Shown: in pieces, positions 27,322 through 37,279 of the stretch
Position numbering within the stretch: position 1 is the stretch's first letter
How the letters are laid out: every line of letters starts with the position of its first letter
Assembly: GCF_000167195.1 (NCBI RefSeq)
Contig: NZ_AADV02000003.1
Span: forward strand, 262,958 to 326,957
DNA length: 64,000 nt
Source of the DNA: Crocosphaera watsonii WH 8501
Lineage (GTDB): Bacteria; Cyanobacteriota; Cyanobacteriia; Cyanobacteriales; Microcystaceae
Direction of reading: 5' to 3'
The notes under the pieces: generated by a model
What the model saw: only the letters and a program-made list of their open reading frames with translations
The model's database searches: none
Told to the model about the DNA's origin: nothing
Translations under genes and position numbers: made by a program

Positions 27322-28098
27322 ATGACTGTTTTATTACCTGCTATTATTCCTGTTGCCTTTATTATTATGATTGGGGTTATTGCTGGCAAAACTTTAACAC
27401 TTCATAAAAAAACCCTATCCCAATTAAGTGTTTATATATTAGCCCCTGCATTAGTAGCTGACAGTTTATATACAACCACTATTTCAGTACAAAATGCAAC
27501 CCGATTATTATTGGGAGTATTTATTGTTGCTTTTATTCTTTTTTTACTGGTTTATCTAACTAGCTATATACTTAAATTTCCTAGTATTACACGCAAAAGT
27601 TTAATTGCGACTAGCCTACATCCCAATAATGGTAATATGGGATTACCTTTGGTTGATTTTTCTTTAGGGGCAGAGGGGTTAGAAAGAGCGATTATTTATA
27701 TGATTGGTTCCAGTATTTTATTATTTGGTATTGCACCAGCTATCCTAGCAGGAACCAGTTTTAAAAATAGTTTTAAAGTTACTTTAAAATCACCTTTGAT
27801 CTGGGCAATGTTAGCAGGGCTAAGTTTAAGGTTACTACGAATAACTCTCCCTTTTAATTTAGGAGAAGCTTTACATTTGCTAGGTAGAGCAGCTATTCCC
27901 GTAGCTTTAATTATCCTGGGAATGGAATTGGTTAACACAAGTTTTAAAGTTACTAACTTTGAACTAATCTCTCTTAATTTTAGATTAGTGTTAGCTCCTT
28001 TAATTGCTTTATCTGTCGGTATGATTATTCAATTACCTCCCTTAGATTTACAAGTTTTTATCTTACAAAGTGCCATGCCAACTGCAGTGAATACTATA
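27322..28098 (+). pseudogene. AEC (auxin efflux carrier) family transporter, truncated by IS1380
   Basis: The N-terminal 259 residues form about eight membrane helices of the AEC family, with conserved blocks TSLHPNNGNMGLPLVDFSLG and AAIPVALIILGMELV. Near the normal C-terminus it reads LQSAMPTAVNTI, typically followed by a last pair of helices. Instead the IS1380 left end starts at 28099 and adds PGFFTN and a stop. The missing 40-50 residues are not found on the far side of the IS. The protein is therefore probably inactive. Confidence 0.8.
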
Positions 28099-30095
28099 CC
28101 CGGATTTTTCACAAATTAATTTGAAAGCCCAATCCAGAGATGAAAAATGATAATTTTTAGGACTAATAGAAATTTTGAATATAGATGAATAAAAAAATTG
28201 ACTTTGATTATCCAAAAATTGAGTTTAAGAGGGAATAATTATATTAACTTTTGATTTTCTCCACGATAAATAAGACTAAATGAAAGTATCAGTCAGTCAA
28301 CAACTTATGATAGATATCTTTTTCAAAAAACAACTTATTCTACTTATCCAGTATTAGGAATAGTTTTAATTCTTTTGTTAGCAATAGATAAAATATCTTG
28401 ATAAGGACAAGCACCAGCTATAGCGATAATAATTCTTCTACAACTAATCTTTATTCTGGCTCCCAACTTAAGAAGATTTAGACGTATTCTTCCCACAGTT
28501 GCTTTAGCCAATGAAATTTTTTTTAAACAGTGTTGACGAAAAGCATTTATGAGAACATAAGCCCAGGAATGTATCCATAATCTTAGTTGATTACTTTGAA
28601 ATGTTTGAGTTGAAGTTCTATCAGCTAACAAGTCTAATTGTTGTTCTTTAATCCGATTTTCCATCTCGCCTCTCGGACAGTATTTTTTTGTATAAAGTTT
28701 TGAGGGTGGACTTTTTGAAGCGGGCAAAGATGTCACCACCTGGCGCATTTTTAAGCCATTACTTCCATAACAAACTTTTGTCACTACTCTTCTTTGACAA
28801 CTCCATGACTTTTCTGTTTTATAACGAATAGAGCGATACCAAGTAGAAATTGGTACTAATTTTTTAACTTCTTCTAAATCTTCTTTTTTCTGAAATAAAC
28901 TATCCATTAATTCAGTTATTGGAGCTAGTTTTTTTTCATATTCATGTTTGGCTTTTTCAATTACATCATCCGCTCGTAACTTAAGAACGCCATTTGTTCC
29001 CATAGCTATAACATAATCAACTAAAGGCTGATTTTCACAAAAATAGAAGATTTCTTCACGGGCATAGGCACTATCACCCCTAACTAGGATATGAGTCTCT
29101 GACCATTTTTCTCTAATTAGTCCGATAATTCTTTGTAATTCGTCTAAGGCTCCATCGGCTGGATCTACATTAGATGAACGAAGTTTAGCAACTAATAAAT
29201 GATGCCCACAGAAAATATATAAAGGAGCATAACATACTCCGTGATAATAACTATTAAAAAATGCCCCTTCTTGATTACCATGTACTTGGTCATCCGTGAC
29301 ATCCATATCTAATATAATACTTAAGGGAGGTTTTTTATAAGACTCTAAAAAAAAATTCGACAAAAGATTTTTCAATGGCTTCAAAGTTGGGTTCTATTTT
29401 ATGATAACGACTCGTTTTTTGGTCGAGAATAGTCTCAGGACAATATTCCAATCTATTAATTGTACTTTTTCCAGCTAACCATCCCTTTTTATCTTCAAGT
29501 TCATTAAGCTTTTCTAAAGCGATCTTAAGGGCAGGATCGTGACGTAATTTATCATGATCATTGACATCTTCATAGCCTAAAATAATTCCATAAAGCCTTT
29601 GTGCTAATAACTCATGAACGGAATGATCTACATAAGATTGATGACGATGATCTTGAAAACAGTTACCAAACTTCTCCGTAATTCCCAGTTTTTTATCCAA
29701 CTCAGCTATCCAGACAATCCCCGCATCTGAAGTGATTAGTCCCCCATCAAAATTAGCGATTATTTCTTTTCCTTTCTGTTTACTAAAGTTGATTACTTGA
29801 CGAGGGGTTCGGGGATGACTGGGACTCATTAAATCAGTTTAAGGTAAATTGCTTTAATAATTAAATTATAGCATATTTTATTCTAACAATCTAGTACTAT
29901 TAGAGATTTTATTAATAATTTTTTTGGAAAAATGAGTGATTGATTTATCTTTTCATCTTTGTCTAATTCGGGTTGATTTTAACTTAAAATCTGACAACAG
30001 ACTGTTGGTTGGGGAAATCTGCGATCGCTCTGTTCAAACCCACTTCCTGTAAGGCTTCTGTGTTTGGCGATCGCAGATTTTGTGAGAAATTCGGG
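28099..30095 (-). mobile_element. IS1380-family element (1997 bp)
   Basis: Imperfect inverted ends read CCCGGATTTTTCACAAATT on the left and CCCGAATTTCTCACAAAAT on the complement of the right end. They flank a DDE transposase gene on the minus strand. The flanking tetranucleotides are TATA and TATT, not a perfect duplication. The left flank is an AEC transporter gene and the right flank the start of a secreted-protein gene, so the two sides may come from different loci joined by recombination between IS copies. The right end shares about 28 bp, including GCGATCGC, with the MITE copies. Confidence 0.85.
28344..29829 (-). pseudogene. IS1380-family DDE transposase, frameshifted in a T9 run
   Basis: The N-terminal part (29335-29829) has IIANFDGGLITSDAGIVWIA, the IS1380 hallmark. 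The C-terminal part (28344-29384) has the first catalytic Asp in ILDMDVTDDQVHGNQEG, the second in LVRGDSAYARE and the Glu in CPRGEMENRIKEQ. The two overlap in different frames at a run of nine T (about 29348-29356, complement). Eight T would join them as VEFFLESYKKPPLSIILD. This could be a mutation, a sequencing homopolymer error, or slippage that allows some full-length product. Confidence 0.85.
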
Positions 30096-30519
30096 TATTG
30101 TTTTGTCTTCTTTAATAACTCTTTCTACTGCCGTCAAAGCTGATAATACCGCTATCAATCAACAGCTTGCTGAGCAAACAGGGGTCGGCATTTGCTCTGG
30201 TAACCGCCTTAATAATACCATGCGTCAAGGTTCTTTTCAAGGGCAAAATGGCTTTTTGAGTCCTGGAAATAATGCTGCTTCTTCCACTATGTATGGTTCT
30301 CAAACTGCGGTAGGAGAAGGTTTCAGAAACAATGTCACAAATACCATGGGGCAATTTAATACTCAACGACAAAATAGTGGTTTTGGATTTGGTAATAATG
30401 TTGGTATTTCTGAAATAGGAAGTGGCCAAACTGGTGCTGCAATCGGAGGTTTTAATTCAGTGGATAATTCTGGATTTCAGTTAAATAATCAAAGTCAACA
30501 GAGTCCTTTCGGATTCTAA
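30082..30519 (+). CDS. Small secreted Asn/Gly/Gln-rich protein, start fused to IS end
   Basis: After an apparent signal peptide (IVLSSLITLSTAVKA|DNTA) the protein is low-complexity and rich in Asn, Gly, Gln and Ser, with loosely repeated GNN and GSQTAVGEGF elements and one Cys. It ends SQQSPFGF. The native sequence starts at 30096, right of the IS1380 element. The first codons, including the GTG at 30082 (or TTG at 30064), come from the IS end and happen to complete a signal peptide (MRNSGIVLSSLITL). The family is not recognised; it heads a group of three similar secreted proteins. Curlin-like or matrix function is only a guess. Confidence 0.5.
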   Translation: MRNSGIVLSSLITLSTAVKADNTAINQQLAEQTGVGICSGNRLNNTMRQGSFQGQNGFLSPGNNAASSTMYGSQTAVGEGFRNNVTNTMGQFNTQRQNSGFGFGNNVGISEIGSGQTGAAIGGFNSVDNSGFQLNNQSQQSPFGF

Positions 30520-30598
30520 TTAAATCGGCAGGGATAACTAATAAACATATTATAATTCCCTGCTTTTTCTTTCATTTTACTTATTGGAAATCAAGAAC

Positions 30599-31006
30599 AT
30601 GAAAATAACCTCAAATTTCTTTCTACTGTTGGCAACTTTACTGATGTCAATCCCCCTAAATGGTCAAACTGCCCATGCAGGTTGCGCCATGACAGATGTT
30701 TCTTTACAACTTGCTATTAGAGGAGCATCTATACCGGTACAACAAAACAATAATGTAGAAATGCAAACCATGGGAAATTGTTGGGGAAATGCAACAACTA
30801 ATACTTCTAGCCAAGTTTATACAGGTTCTGGAACAGTTAAACAAGGCCGCAATAGTTCTCATCTTGTGGGGGGTAGTCAACCCTTACCTTATGGGATTAA
30901 TAGTCCAGTTATTAGGACACAAATTGGCGTTCCTGTTGATATTTATAGTCCAGCACACGACTCTACATTTATAAATAATACTATTGGGTCTGGGTTGTCT
31001 TTTTAA
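30599..31006 (+). CDS. Small secreted protein of unknown function
   Basis: The protein of about 135 residues has a clear signal peptide (MKITSNFFLLLATLLMSIPL, then NGQTAHA|GCAM) and a mature part rich in Asn, Gln, Thr and Ser, with two Cys (GCAMTD and GNCWGN). Its composition and size are similar to the genes before and after it. I do not recognise a family. The ATG at 30599 was chosen for the signal peptide; the frame is open from a TTG 15 bp earlier. An inverted repeat (ATCTAGGATTT/AAATCCTAGAT) follows the stop at 31028-31058 and may act as a terminator. Confidence 0.6.
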   Translation: MKITSNFFLLLATLLMSIPLNGQTAHAGCAMTDVSLQLAIRGASIPVQQNNNVEMQTMGNCWGNATTNTSSQVYTGSGTVKQGRNSSHLVGGSQPLPYGINSPVIRTQIGVPVDIYSPAHDSTFINNTIGSGLSF

Positions 31007-31118
31007 AGAAAGATTAAATAACCAAAAATCTAGGATTTAATATGACTAAAATCCTAGATAGCTACCTAAATATTGTCTCTAAGTACGTCTTTTATCTTGT
31101 TAGTGAGGATCCTAATTT

Positions 31119-31526
31119 ATGTTTTTGATTCGTTCATATTTCATGTCTCTGAGTTTTCTAGTTTCTTTAAGTAGTTATTTACCTATAATGGCACAAGAAT
31201 ATCAGTCATTTGTTGGTACTTTTGATCCTAATAAACATTGTAATATTTATGAAGTTCGTAACCAAAGACAAGGTGCTGGATATGATAATCGAGCAACAGT
31301 TAATGATAAAATAATTACTGAGTCTCAACAGAGCAATAGTCAAGTATCTGGAGCTAATACAGGTTGGCAATCTCAATCAGTTGATTTAATCCGGCAGCAA
31401 GATTGTTCCGTTGTGATTCAATCAGAAGCTTATCGTTATGGCATCTATCAACAAAACCAAACCACTCGTTATGTAAATGATACTCAAATCAGGCAAAATT
31501 ACTTAGGAAATTTATTAGCTTGGTAA
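31119..31526 (+). CDS. Small secreted protein of unknown function
   Basis: A 135-residue product begins with a signal peptide (MFLIRSYFMSLSFLVSLSSY, predicted cut after PIMA). The mature part has two Cys (NKHCNIYEV, RQQDCSVVIQ) and is rich in Gln, Asn and Tyr. A ribosome binding sequence GTGAGGA precedes the ATG. It is the third in a row of small, exported, Gln/Asn-rich proteins in a 1.6-kb island bounded by IS1380 and IS66 elements. No homologous family comes to mind. Confidence 0.6.
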   Translation: MFLIRSYFMSLSFLVSLSSYLPIMAQEYQSFVGTFDPNKHCNIYEVRNQRQGAGYDNRATVNDKIITESQQSNSQVSGANTGWQSQSVDLIRQQDCSVVIQSEAYRYGIYQQNQTTRYVNDTQIRQNYLGNLLAW

Positions 31527-31555
31527 GGTAAATAATCAGACTTTTAGTATTTTTT

Positions 31556-31750
31556 ATGTCGTGGATTGAGGGTTTAATTGTCGCCTTAATCCTTTTCTTT
31601 TTTTTTATTATTTTAGTTAGAAGTTCAATTATGTTAAACAATAAAAATCTTAACCAGAGGGATAAATTAGCATCCTGTTGCCAACTTTATCAGGTTCGTT
31701 CCAATGGGAGAGAATACAAAAAAAATCTAGAAATAGCAGAAATATGGTAA
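31556..31750 (+). CDS. Small single-pass membrane protein, hypothetical
   Basis: The 64-residue frame starts 29 bp after the preceding secreted protein. It has one strong N-terminal membrane helix (EGLIVALILFFFFIILV) and a basic cytosolic or periplasmic tail with CCQLYQVRSNGREYKK. No family is recognised. Its position suggests co-transcription with the secreted proteins. Just beyond its stop is an inverted repeat (TGCTCACCGCAA) that recurs at 33602 on the far side of the IS66 element. Confidence 0.4.
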   Translation: MSWIEGLIVALILFFFFIILVRSSIMLNNKNLNQRDKLASCCQLYQVRSNGREYKKNLEIAEIW

Positions 31751-31986
31751 CTGCTCACCGCAACAAAAAAGTCTTATTGAAAAGCACTACAAACAACATC
31801 AGTTGAGTCAACAAAAATATAAGCCCTGTGATTTAGCGTAAAATTTAAGCTAATTTATTACGGCTATTTAAATGACTAACATTCCCAGAATCAAGTCTTT
31901 TAAAAACCTCAAATAAAAACAACAATATGAGAAAAAAAAAGAATAGTAAGATAGTTTTTTATTAGCGGAGATTATCCGCTAACCCT

Positions 31987-33566
31987 GTGTATTTTTGTGC
32001 AGAGAGATAGGGCGATCAAGAAAAATCTATCCCCCATCGGCTCCGGAGCCTTTTACATCTCTAATCCTGGGGGACTCCGACCAGCTAATGAAAATAATTC
32101 GCATAATTGGACAATGGCATTTTGCCCCTGTAATCTCATGGTCTCTAAAAAACTGAACATTTGGGTGACTAACTCTGCACCCCAGTCGCTTCTTGCTCCC
32201 CCACTTACTTTGCGATGAATGACAATGGGACGTAAAGCTCTCTCAGCATCATTATTATCTGGTTTGACTTCAGGATAAGTTAGAAAGGTGAACCACTCTT
32301 CCCAATGACGTTTGAGACGGTTAATCAATCTTTGTGCATCATAAGGCCATCCTTTTTTGGGAGTTGCTTTAAAAATCTTTTGCAGTGAGTTCTCGACTTC
32401 TGTTCTTTTGGAGCCTAAGTCTTCAAGGGTTAAATTTCGAGCATGATAATGACGATAATGGATACGGGCGGTTGCTAAAACTTGCTGTACATCGGCAGCA
32501 AATTCTCGATTCGCTTGAAAACGACTGGTTTTAAGGGACTCTAACTCTCGTTCTAAATGTGCCAGACATTTCTGTTTGGCCATCGCACTTTGTCTAAAGT
32601 AGGCACTATAGCAGTCACTGGTGAGGATGCCCTTAAAATCTGCTCCTAACAATTTCTCGACTTCTGCGGAGCTTCTAGTGGGAGCCAACATCAACACACA
32701 GACCTCATTTGATGTGGCTACCCAAACCCAATACTTGATGCCATCGATGCAATAACTGGTTTCGTCAACACATCGGATTCCTGGCTGCTGGATGTACTTT
32801 AACCACTGTTGGGTCAAGGGTTCTAAACTTTCTTGAAACCATTTGTGCATTTTGGCAAGGCTCCCTTGAGAAATGGGAATGCCAAAGACATACTCTATAA
32901 AATGTTCCTGTTTACGCCATGTAAGATTACCCCCATAGCCAAGCCAGCCCACGATGCTACTTAATCGCGCCCCATAACTGAATCCTTCTTTAACTCCCAA
33001 TGGAACAGGACTGTAATCTGACCATCCACAACTAGGACATTTATAGAATCCGCGACGATATTCCCTGATTTCTATGGGTTGGTCTACTACTTCAGCCACT
33101 TGCTGGACTTTTTCGGGAACTACTTCATCTCGTTCCACTGAACCCCCACAAACAGGACAGTTTTCTAGTTCTAAAGTGACTATCTTATCGGGCTGACCAA
33201 AACCATTACGGGTCTTCCCTGGGTGGTCATATTTTGGTCCGCGTTTAAATCCTTTTTTGCGTTTCTTTTTGTCAGAAGGCTTTTTTAGTTGGTCTGATGA
33301 TGGGGGGACTGAACTGTTTTTTGAGTTACGGTTTTTTAGCTTATCTCTCTCTTCTTTCAATTTTTCAATTTCTTGCTGTTGTGTAGAGATTTGTTGTTGT
33401 TGCTGGTCAATCAGTCTTTGTTGAAGAGATAACTGTTGTTGTGCCTTGACTAGCCACTCAATCATGAAGACATTGTTCGCCAACTGTTCATCGGCGATAG
33501 CTCTAACTAGCTTTGAATCAATGGTAGCATTTGTGGTCATAACCCCCACTATACATAAAAATCCCC
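31987..33566 (-). mobile_element. IS66-type element, transposase-only (about 1.58 kb)
   Basis: Imperfect terminal repeats are GTGTATTTTTGTGCAGAG on the left and GGGGATTTTTATGTATAG on the complement of the right end. They enclose a single IS66 transposase gene and no tnpA/tnpB accessory genes, the compact form of the family. No clear 8-bp target duplication was found at these limits, so the exact ends are provisional. Confidence 0.7.
32053..33549 (-). CDS. IS66-family transposase
   Basis: The 498-residue protein starts with a coiled coil rich in Gln (QQRLIDQQQQQISTQQQEIE) and a basic segment with NSSVPPSSDQ. A zinc-binding domain (CPVCGG, CPSCGWSD) follows, then the DDE_Tnp_IS66 domain with CVDETSYCIDG (Asp), LTSDCYSAYF (Asp) and PDNNDAERALRP (Glu). 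All motifs are intact and the length is typical, so the enzyme could be active. Start ATG at 33549; MTTNATIDSK three codons in is an alternative. Confidence 0.95.
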   Translation of the reverse strand: MGVMTTNATIDSKLVRAIADEQLANNVFMIEWLVKAQQQLSLQQRLIDQQQQQISTQQQEIEKLKEERDKLKNRNSKNSSVPPSSDQLKKPSDKKKRKKGFKRGPKYDHPGKTRNGFGQPDKIVTLELENCPVCGGSVERDEVVPEKVQQVAEVVDQPIEIREYRRGFYKCPSCGWSDYSPVPLGVKEGFSYGARLSSIVGWLGYGGNLTWRKQEHFIEYVFGIPISQGSLAKMHKWFQESLEPLTQQWLKYIQQPGIRCVDETSYCIDGIKYWVWVATSNEVCVLMLAPTRSSAEVEKLLGADFKGILTSDCYSAYFRQSAMAKQKCLAHLERELESLKTSRFQANREFAADVQQVLATARIHYRHYHARNLTLEDLGSKRTEVENSLQKIFKATPKKGWPYDAQRLINRLKRHWEEWFTFLTYPEVKPDNNDAERALRPIVIHRKVSGGARSDWGAELVTQMFSFLETMRLQGQNAIVQLCELFSLAGRSPPGLEM

Positions 33567-33578
33567 GATTTTACCTTT

Positions 33579-33809
33579 ATGTTGTCAAGACAGATTCTTT
33601 ATTGCGGTGAGCAATTACCTATTCTCTTACTTATTTCTTTTCTAGCTATTATTGGAATGTATAGTTTTGTTAGGCTTAATGTTAATATTTTTATTCGTAT
33701 ATCAGTTATTTACAGCTTTATTACACTTGTTTTGTTTTGGTTGGATTTTGGTAAGTATGGTTTTAAATTTACATTAATTAAAAGAGTAAAAAAAATAGTG
33801 ATAAATTAA
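33579..33809 (+). CDS. Small membrane protein, hypothetical
   Basis: The 76-residue frame begins with TTG and has two hydrophobic helices (LPILLLISFLAIIGMYSFVR and ISVIYSFITLVLFWLDF) and a basic tail (KRVKKIVIN). It begins inside the inverted repeat next to the IS66 right end, so its N-terminus may not be original. Unknown family; coding status uncertain. Confidence 0.3.
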   Translation: MLSRQILYCGEQLPILLLISFLAIIGMYSFVRLNVNIFIRISVIYSFITLVLFWLDFGKYGFKFTLIKRVKKIVIN

Positions 33810-33856
33810 TTGAGATTATTGGTTGGATTATTTGTGCGATTATTTGGGTTATTCTT

Positions 33857-34201
33857 GTGGTTATTGGGGGGATAACTGGGGTGAGTATGATTATTAGTAT
33901 GATTATTAGTATGATTATTGTGGTTATTATTTCTGGGATTATTGAGAAAATTATTGGGAGAACTATACAATCCTTGAAACCTTTGTTTCTGTTAATTATT
34001 CTGTGTTATCCTTTTATATCTGTTATTTATTTTGTTCATTATACTCTTATTGATTTGTTATTTTTGGGAGGGATACAAATCTTGCTATTTTGGTTAACTA
34101 TCTTAGGAATAGGTGGGACAGTTTACTGGAGAGTAAAAACCCTTGACTATGAAGCGAAAAACCCGTTAAAAGGAATATTAGATAATACAATCAATAATTA
34201 G
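33857..34201 (+). CDS. Hydrophobic membrane protein with Ile-rich repeat, hypothetical
   Basis: The 114-residue protein has about three membrane helices. Its N-terminus contains a 12-bp DNA repeat (ATGATTATTAGT, three copies around 33889-33924) translated as MIISMIISMII, so part of the helix comes from tandem duplication. The C-terminal tail (YWRVKTLDYEAKNPLKGI) is soluble. Family not recognised. It lies directly before a tandem-repeat block and clpB. Confidence 0.4.
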   Translation: MVIGGITGVSMIISMIISMIIVVIISGIIEKIIGRTIQSLKPLFLLIILCYPFISVIYFVHYTLIDLLFLGGIQILLFWLTILGIGGTVYWRVKTLDYEAKNPLKGILDNTINN

Positions 34202-34216
34202 ATGAAATATTTGAAC

Positions 34217-34285
34217 TGTTAACTGATAACTGTTAACTGTTCACTGATAACCGTTCACTGATAACTGTTCACTGATAACTGTTCA
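34217..34285. repeat. Short tandem repeat of GTTCACTGATAACT type
   Basis: Roughly five head-to-tail copies of a 14-bp unit, GTTCACTGATAACT with variants GTTAACTGATAACT and GTTCACTGATAACC, lie between the membrane protein gene and clpB, ending about 65 bp before the clpB start. Each unit is partly self-complementary. Confidence 0.8.
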
Positions 34286-34349
34286 CGACCAACATTGATA
34301 TACTATGCTTATAAATTGCTATTATATTGAGGGATAAATTTAGCCACTA

Positions 34350-37013
34350 ATGCAACCTACCGACCCCGATCAGTTTACCGAACAAGCCTGGGATGCGATC
34401 GTAAAATCCCAAGAAGTCGCCCGACGCTTCAAAAATCAAAACTTAGAAGTTGAACACCTGGTTTTAGCCCTTCTAGAACAGGAAAAAGGCTTAACTTTGC
34501 GCATTTTAGAACGGGCTGAAATTGATGTCCCTCGGTTGCAGCAACAAGTGGAAACCTTTACCAACCGACAAGCTAAATTTGCCACCGTCGAGCAGCTATA
34601 CTTAGGCCGAGGCTTAGATATTATGACCGATCGCGCCGAAGCATCCCGTCAGAGTTGGGATGATAAATACATTTCGGTGGAACATTTATGGGTTGGTTTT
34701 GCAGAAGATGAACGTATTGGACGAAAATGTTTACGCAGCTTTAACCTTGATCCTCAAGACTTAGAACAGGCCATAAAATCAGTAAGAGGCAGTCAAAAAG
34801 TCACCGAAAAAGATCAAGAAGATCGTTACGAAGCCTTAGAAAAATATGGTCAGGATCTCACCGAAGCGGCAAGAGAAGGTAAGTTAGATCCAGTCATTGG
34901 TAGAGATGAAGAGATACGCCGAGTAATTCAAGTTTTATCCCGTCGTTCCAAGAATAATCCCGTTTTAATTGGAGAACCCGGTGTGGGGAAAACTGCGATC
35001 GCCGAAGGTTTAGCACAAAGAATAATTAACGGAGATGTGCCAGAATCTCTCAAAAATAGGCAATTAATCTCCCTAGATATGGGTAGCTTAGTAGCAGGGG
35101 CAAAATTACGGGGACAGTTCGAGGAACGTTTACAGGCCGTGATGCGAGAAGTAACCAACTCCGATGGTCATATTATTCTCTTTATCGACGAACTGCACAA
35201 CGTCGTAGGAACCGGTTCACGGGAAGGCAGTTCTATGGATGCAGGGAACCTCTTAAAACCCATGTTAGCACGGGGAGAATTGCGCTGTATCGGTGCAACC
35301 ACCCTGGATGAGTACCGTAAGCACGTTGAGAAAGATCCTGCCCTAGAAAGGCGTTTTCAGCAGGTCTATGTTAAACAACCCTCCGTGGATGACACCATCT
35401 CTATTTTACGGGGACTCAAAGAACGTTACGAAGTGCATCACGGGGTGAAAATAACCGACTCTGCTTTAGTTGCTGCAGCCACCTTATCAAACCGTTATAT
35501 TACTGATAGATTCCTCCCCGATAAAGCCATTGATTTAGTAGACGAAGCTGCTGCAAAATTAAAGATGGAAATCACTTCTAAACCAGTGGAATTAGAAGAC
35601 GTAGATAGACGTTTGATGCAGCTACAAATGGAAAAATTATCCTTAGAAGGTGAAGAAGAAAGAGGAATGTTAGTTGTAGACAAATCCTCCAAAGAAAGAT
35701 TAGAAAAAATTCAACAAGAAATTAAAGAATTAGAACAAATACATGAAAAATTAGGTAGTCAATGGCAATCTGAAAAACAGATGCTAGAAGAAATCAATTC
35801 TCTTAAAGAACAAGAAGAGCAATTACGTCATCAAATTGAACAGGCAGAAAGGGATTATGATCTTAACAAAGCTGCTCAGTTAAAGTATGGTGAATTGGAA
35901 GGTTTACAACGACAATTAGAAGCAAAAGAAACCCAATTAATTGATATTCAAGCCCAAGGAGAAACCCTATTAAGAGAACAAGTTACTGATTCCGATATTG
36001 CCGAAATAGTAGCAGGATGGTCTGGTATTCCTGTTAACCGTTTATTGGGTTCAGAAAGACAAAAATTATTAGACTTGGAAGGCCATTTACATCAGCAAGT
36101 AATCGGTCAAGAAGAGGCAGTTTCAGCCGTTGCAGCAGCCATTCGTCGCGCTAGGGCCGGAATGAAAGACCCTTCTCGTCCCATTGGTTCCTTTTTATTC
36201 ATGGGACCAACGGGGGTAGGAAAGACTGAATTAGCGAGAGCGTTAGCTGCATTTCTCTTTGACTCCCAAGATGCCATGATTCGTATTGATATGTCCGAAT
36301 ATATGGAAAAAAACTCCATTTCTCGGTTAGTTGGTGCGCCTCCTGGATATATAGGTTACGATCAAGGGGGTCAACTATCAGAAGCGGTTCGCCGTCGTCC
36401 CTATTCTGTTGTCCTTTTAGATGAAGTAGAAAAGGCACATATAGACGTTTTTAACATTTTATTACAAGTGCTTGACGATGGACGCATTACCGATTCTCAG
36501 GGTCGTGTCGTGGATTTCTGTAACGCTATCATCGTTATGACCAGTAATATTGGTAGCGAATACATTTTAAATTTAGCAGGAGATGATGACAATTATGAAG
36601 CCATGCGTAAGAAAGTTTTACAAGCATTACGGAAGCATTTTCGTCCTGAATTTTTGAACCGTATTGATGATTTAATTATCTTCCATACCCTCAAGAAACA
36701 GCAATTAAGAAGTATTGTTACCCTGCAACTTAAACGTATTGAAAAGTTATTAGAAGATCAAGGTATTGGCATAGAATTGAGCGATGCTGCCCTTGATTAT
36801 ATTGTCAATTCTGGTTATGATCCTGTATATGGCGCAAGACCTTTAAAACGGGCGATTCAACGGGAATTAGAAAATCCCATTGCTACCAAAATATTAGAAA
36901 CGACCTTTGCTTCTGGGGATACTGTTTTTATTAATTGTAAAGATAATAATTTGCTGTTTGATAAGGAAAAGAAAGATGAGGAGGTTCCTAATGTTGAGGT
37001 TGAGGTAGTTTAA
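34350..37013 (+). CDS. clpB: ATP-dependent disaggregase ClpB
   Basis: ClpB is the hexameric AAA+ chaperone that, with DnaK, resolubilises aggregated proteins. In the 887 residues: Clp N-terminal domain (1-150), NBD1 with Walker A GEPGVGKT near residue 207 and Walker B ILFIDELH, a middle coiled-coil insertion about 400-540 (long Glu/Gln-rich helices, which distinguishes ClpB from ClpA/C), NBD2 with Walker A GPTGVGKT near 618 and [11 protein letters not shown], and the D2-small domain. Length is somewhat longer than E. coli ClpB. Cyanobacteria carry two paralogues, ClpB1 and ClpB2; I cannot tell which this is. Heat-shock regulation is likely but no CIRCE element was seen upstream. Confidence 0.96.
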   Translation: MQPTDPDQFTEQAWDAIVKSQEVARRFKNQNLEVEHLVLALLEQEKGLTLRILERAEIDVPRLQQQVETFTNRQAKFATVEQLYLGRGLDIMTDRAEASRQSWDDKYISVEHLWVGFAEDERIGRKCLRSFNLDPQDLEQAIKSVRGSQKVTEKDQEDRYEALEKYGQDLTEAAREGKLDPVIGRDEEIRRVIQVLSRRSKNNPVLIGEPGVGKTAIAEGLAQRIINGDVPESLKNRQLISLDMGSLVAGAKLRGQFEERLQAVMREVTNSDGHIILFIDELHNVVGTGSREGSSMDAGNLLKPMLARGELRCIGATTLDEYRKHVEKDPALERRFQQVYVKQPSVDDTISILRGLKERYEVHHGVKITDSALVAAATLSNRYITDRFLPDKAIDLVDEAAAKLKMEITSKPVELEDVDRRLMQLQMEKLSLEGEEERGMLVVDKSSKERLEKIQQEIKELEQIHEKLGSQWQSEKQMLEEINSLKEQEEQLRHQIEQAERDYDLNKAAQLKYGELEGLQRQLEAKETQLIDIQAQGETLLREQVTDSDIAEIVAGWSGIPVNRLLGSERQKLLDLEGHLHQQVIGQEEAVSAVAAAIRRARAGMKDPSRPIGSFLFMGPTGVGKTELARALAAFLFDSQDAMIRIDMSEYMEKNSISRLVGAPPGYIGYDQGGQLSEAVRRRPYSVVLLDEVEKAHIDVFNILLQVLDDGRITDSQGRVVDFCNAIIVMTSNIGSEYILNLAGDDDNYEAMRKKVLQALRKHFRPEFLNRIDDLIIFHTLKKQQLRSIVTLQLKRIEKLLEDQGIGIELSDAALDYIVNSGYDPVYGARPLKRAIQRELENPIATKILETTFASGDTVFINCKDNNLLFDKEKKDEEVPNVEVEVV

Positions 37014-37068
37014 AAATTTTTCTATTTCTCAAAATCGACAAACCTAAAAAACATACACATTATTAAAT

Positions 37069-37266
37069 ATGAAAATTAGAGAGGTTATTAAACTAATTGA
37101 AAATGATGGATGGTATTTAGTAAGAACAAGAGGAAGTCATCGTCAATTTAAACATCCTAGTAAATCTGGATTAGTAACTATTCCAGGTAAGCTATCAGAC
37201 GATATTGCTATTGGAACATTAAAAAATATCTTGAAACAAGCACAGTTAAATTTAGATACAAACTAA
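37069..37266 (+). CDS. hicA: HicA-type mRNA interferase toxin
   Basis: The 65-residue protein has the HicA double-stranded-RNA-binding-like fold with the conserved GSHRQFKHP motif containing the catalytic His, preceded by LIENDGWYLVRTR. Such toxins cleave mRNA and block translation. The HicB-like gene follows 13 bp later, giving the usual toxin-antitoxin order for this family. Start ATG is 55 bp after clpB. Confidence 0.9.
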   Translation: MKIREVIKLIENDGWYLVRTRGSHRQFKHPSKSGLVTIPGKLSDDIAIGTLKNILKQAQLNLDTN

Positions 37267-37279
37267 GGAGGTTAAAACT

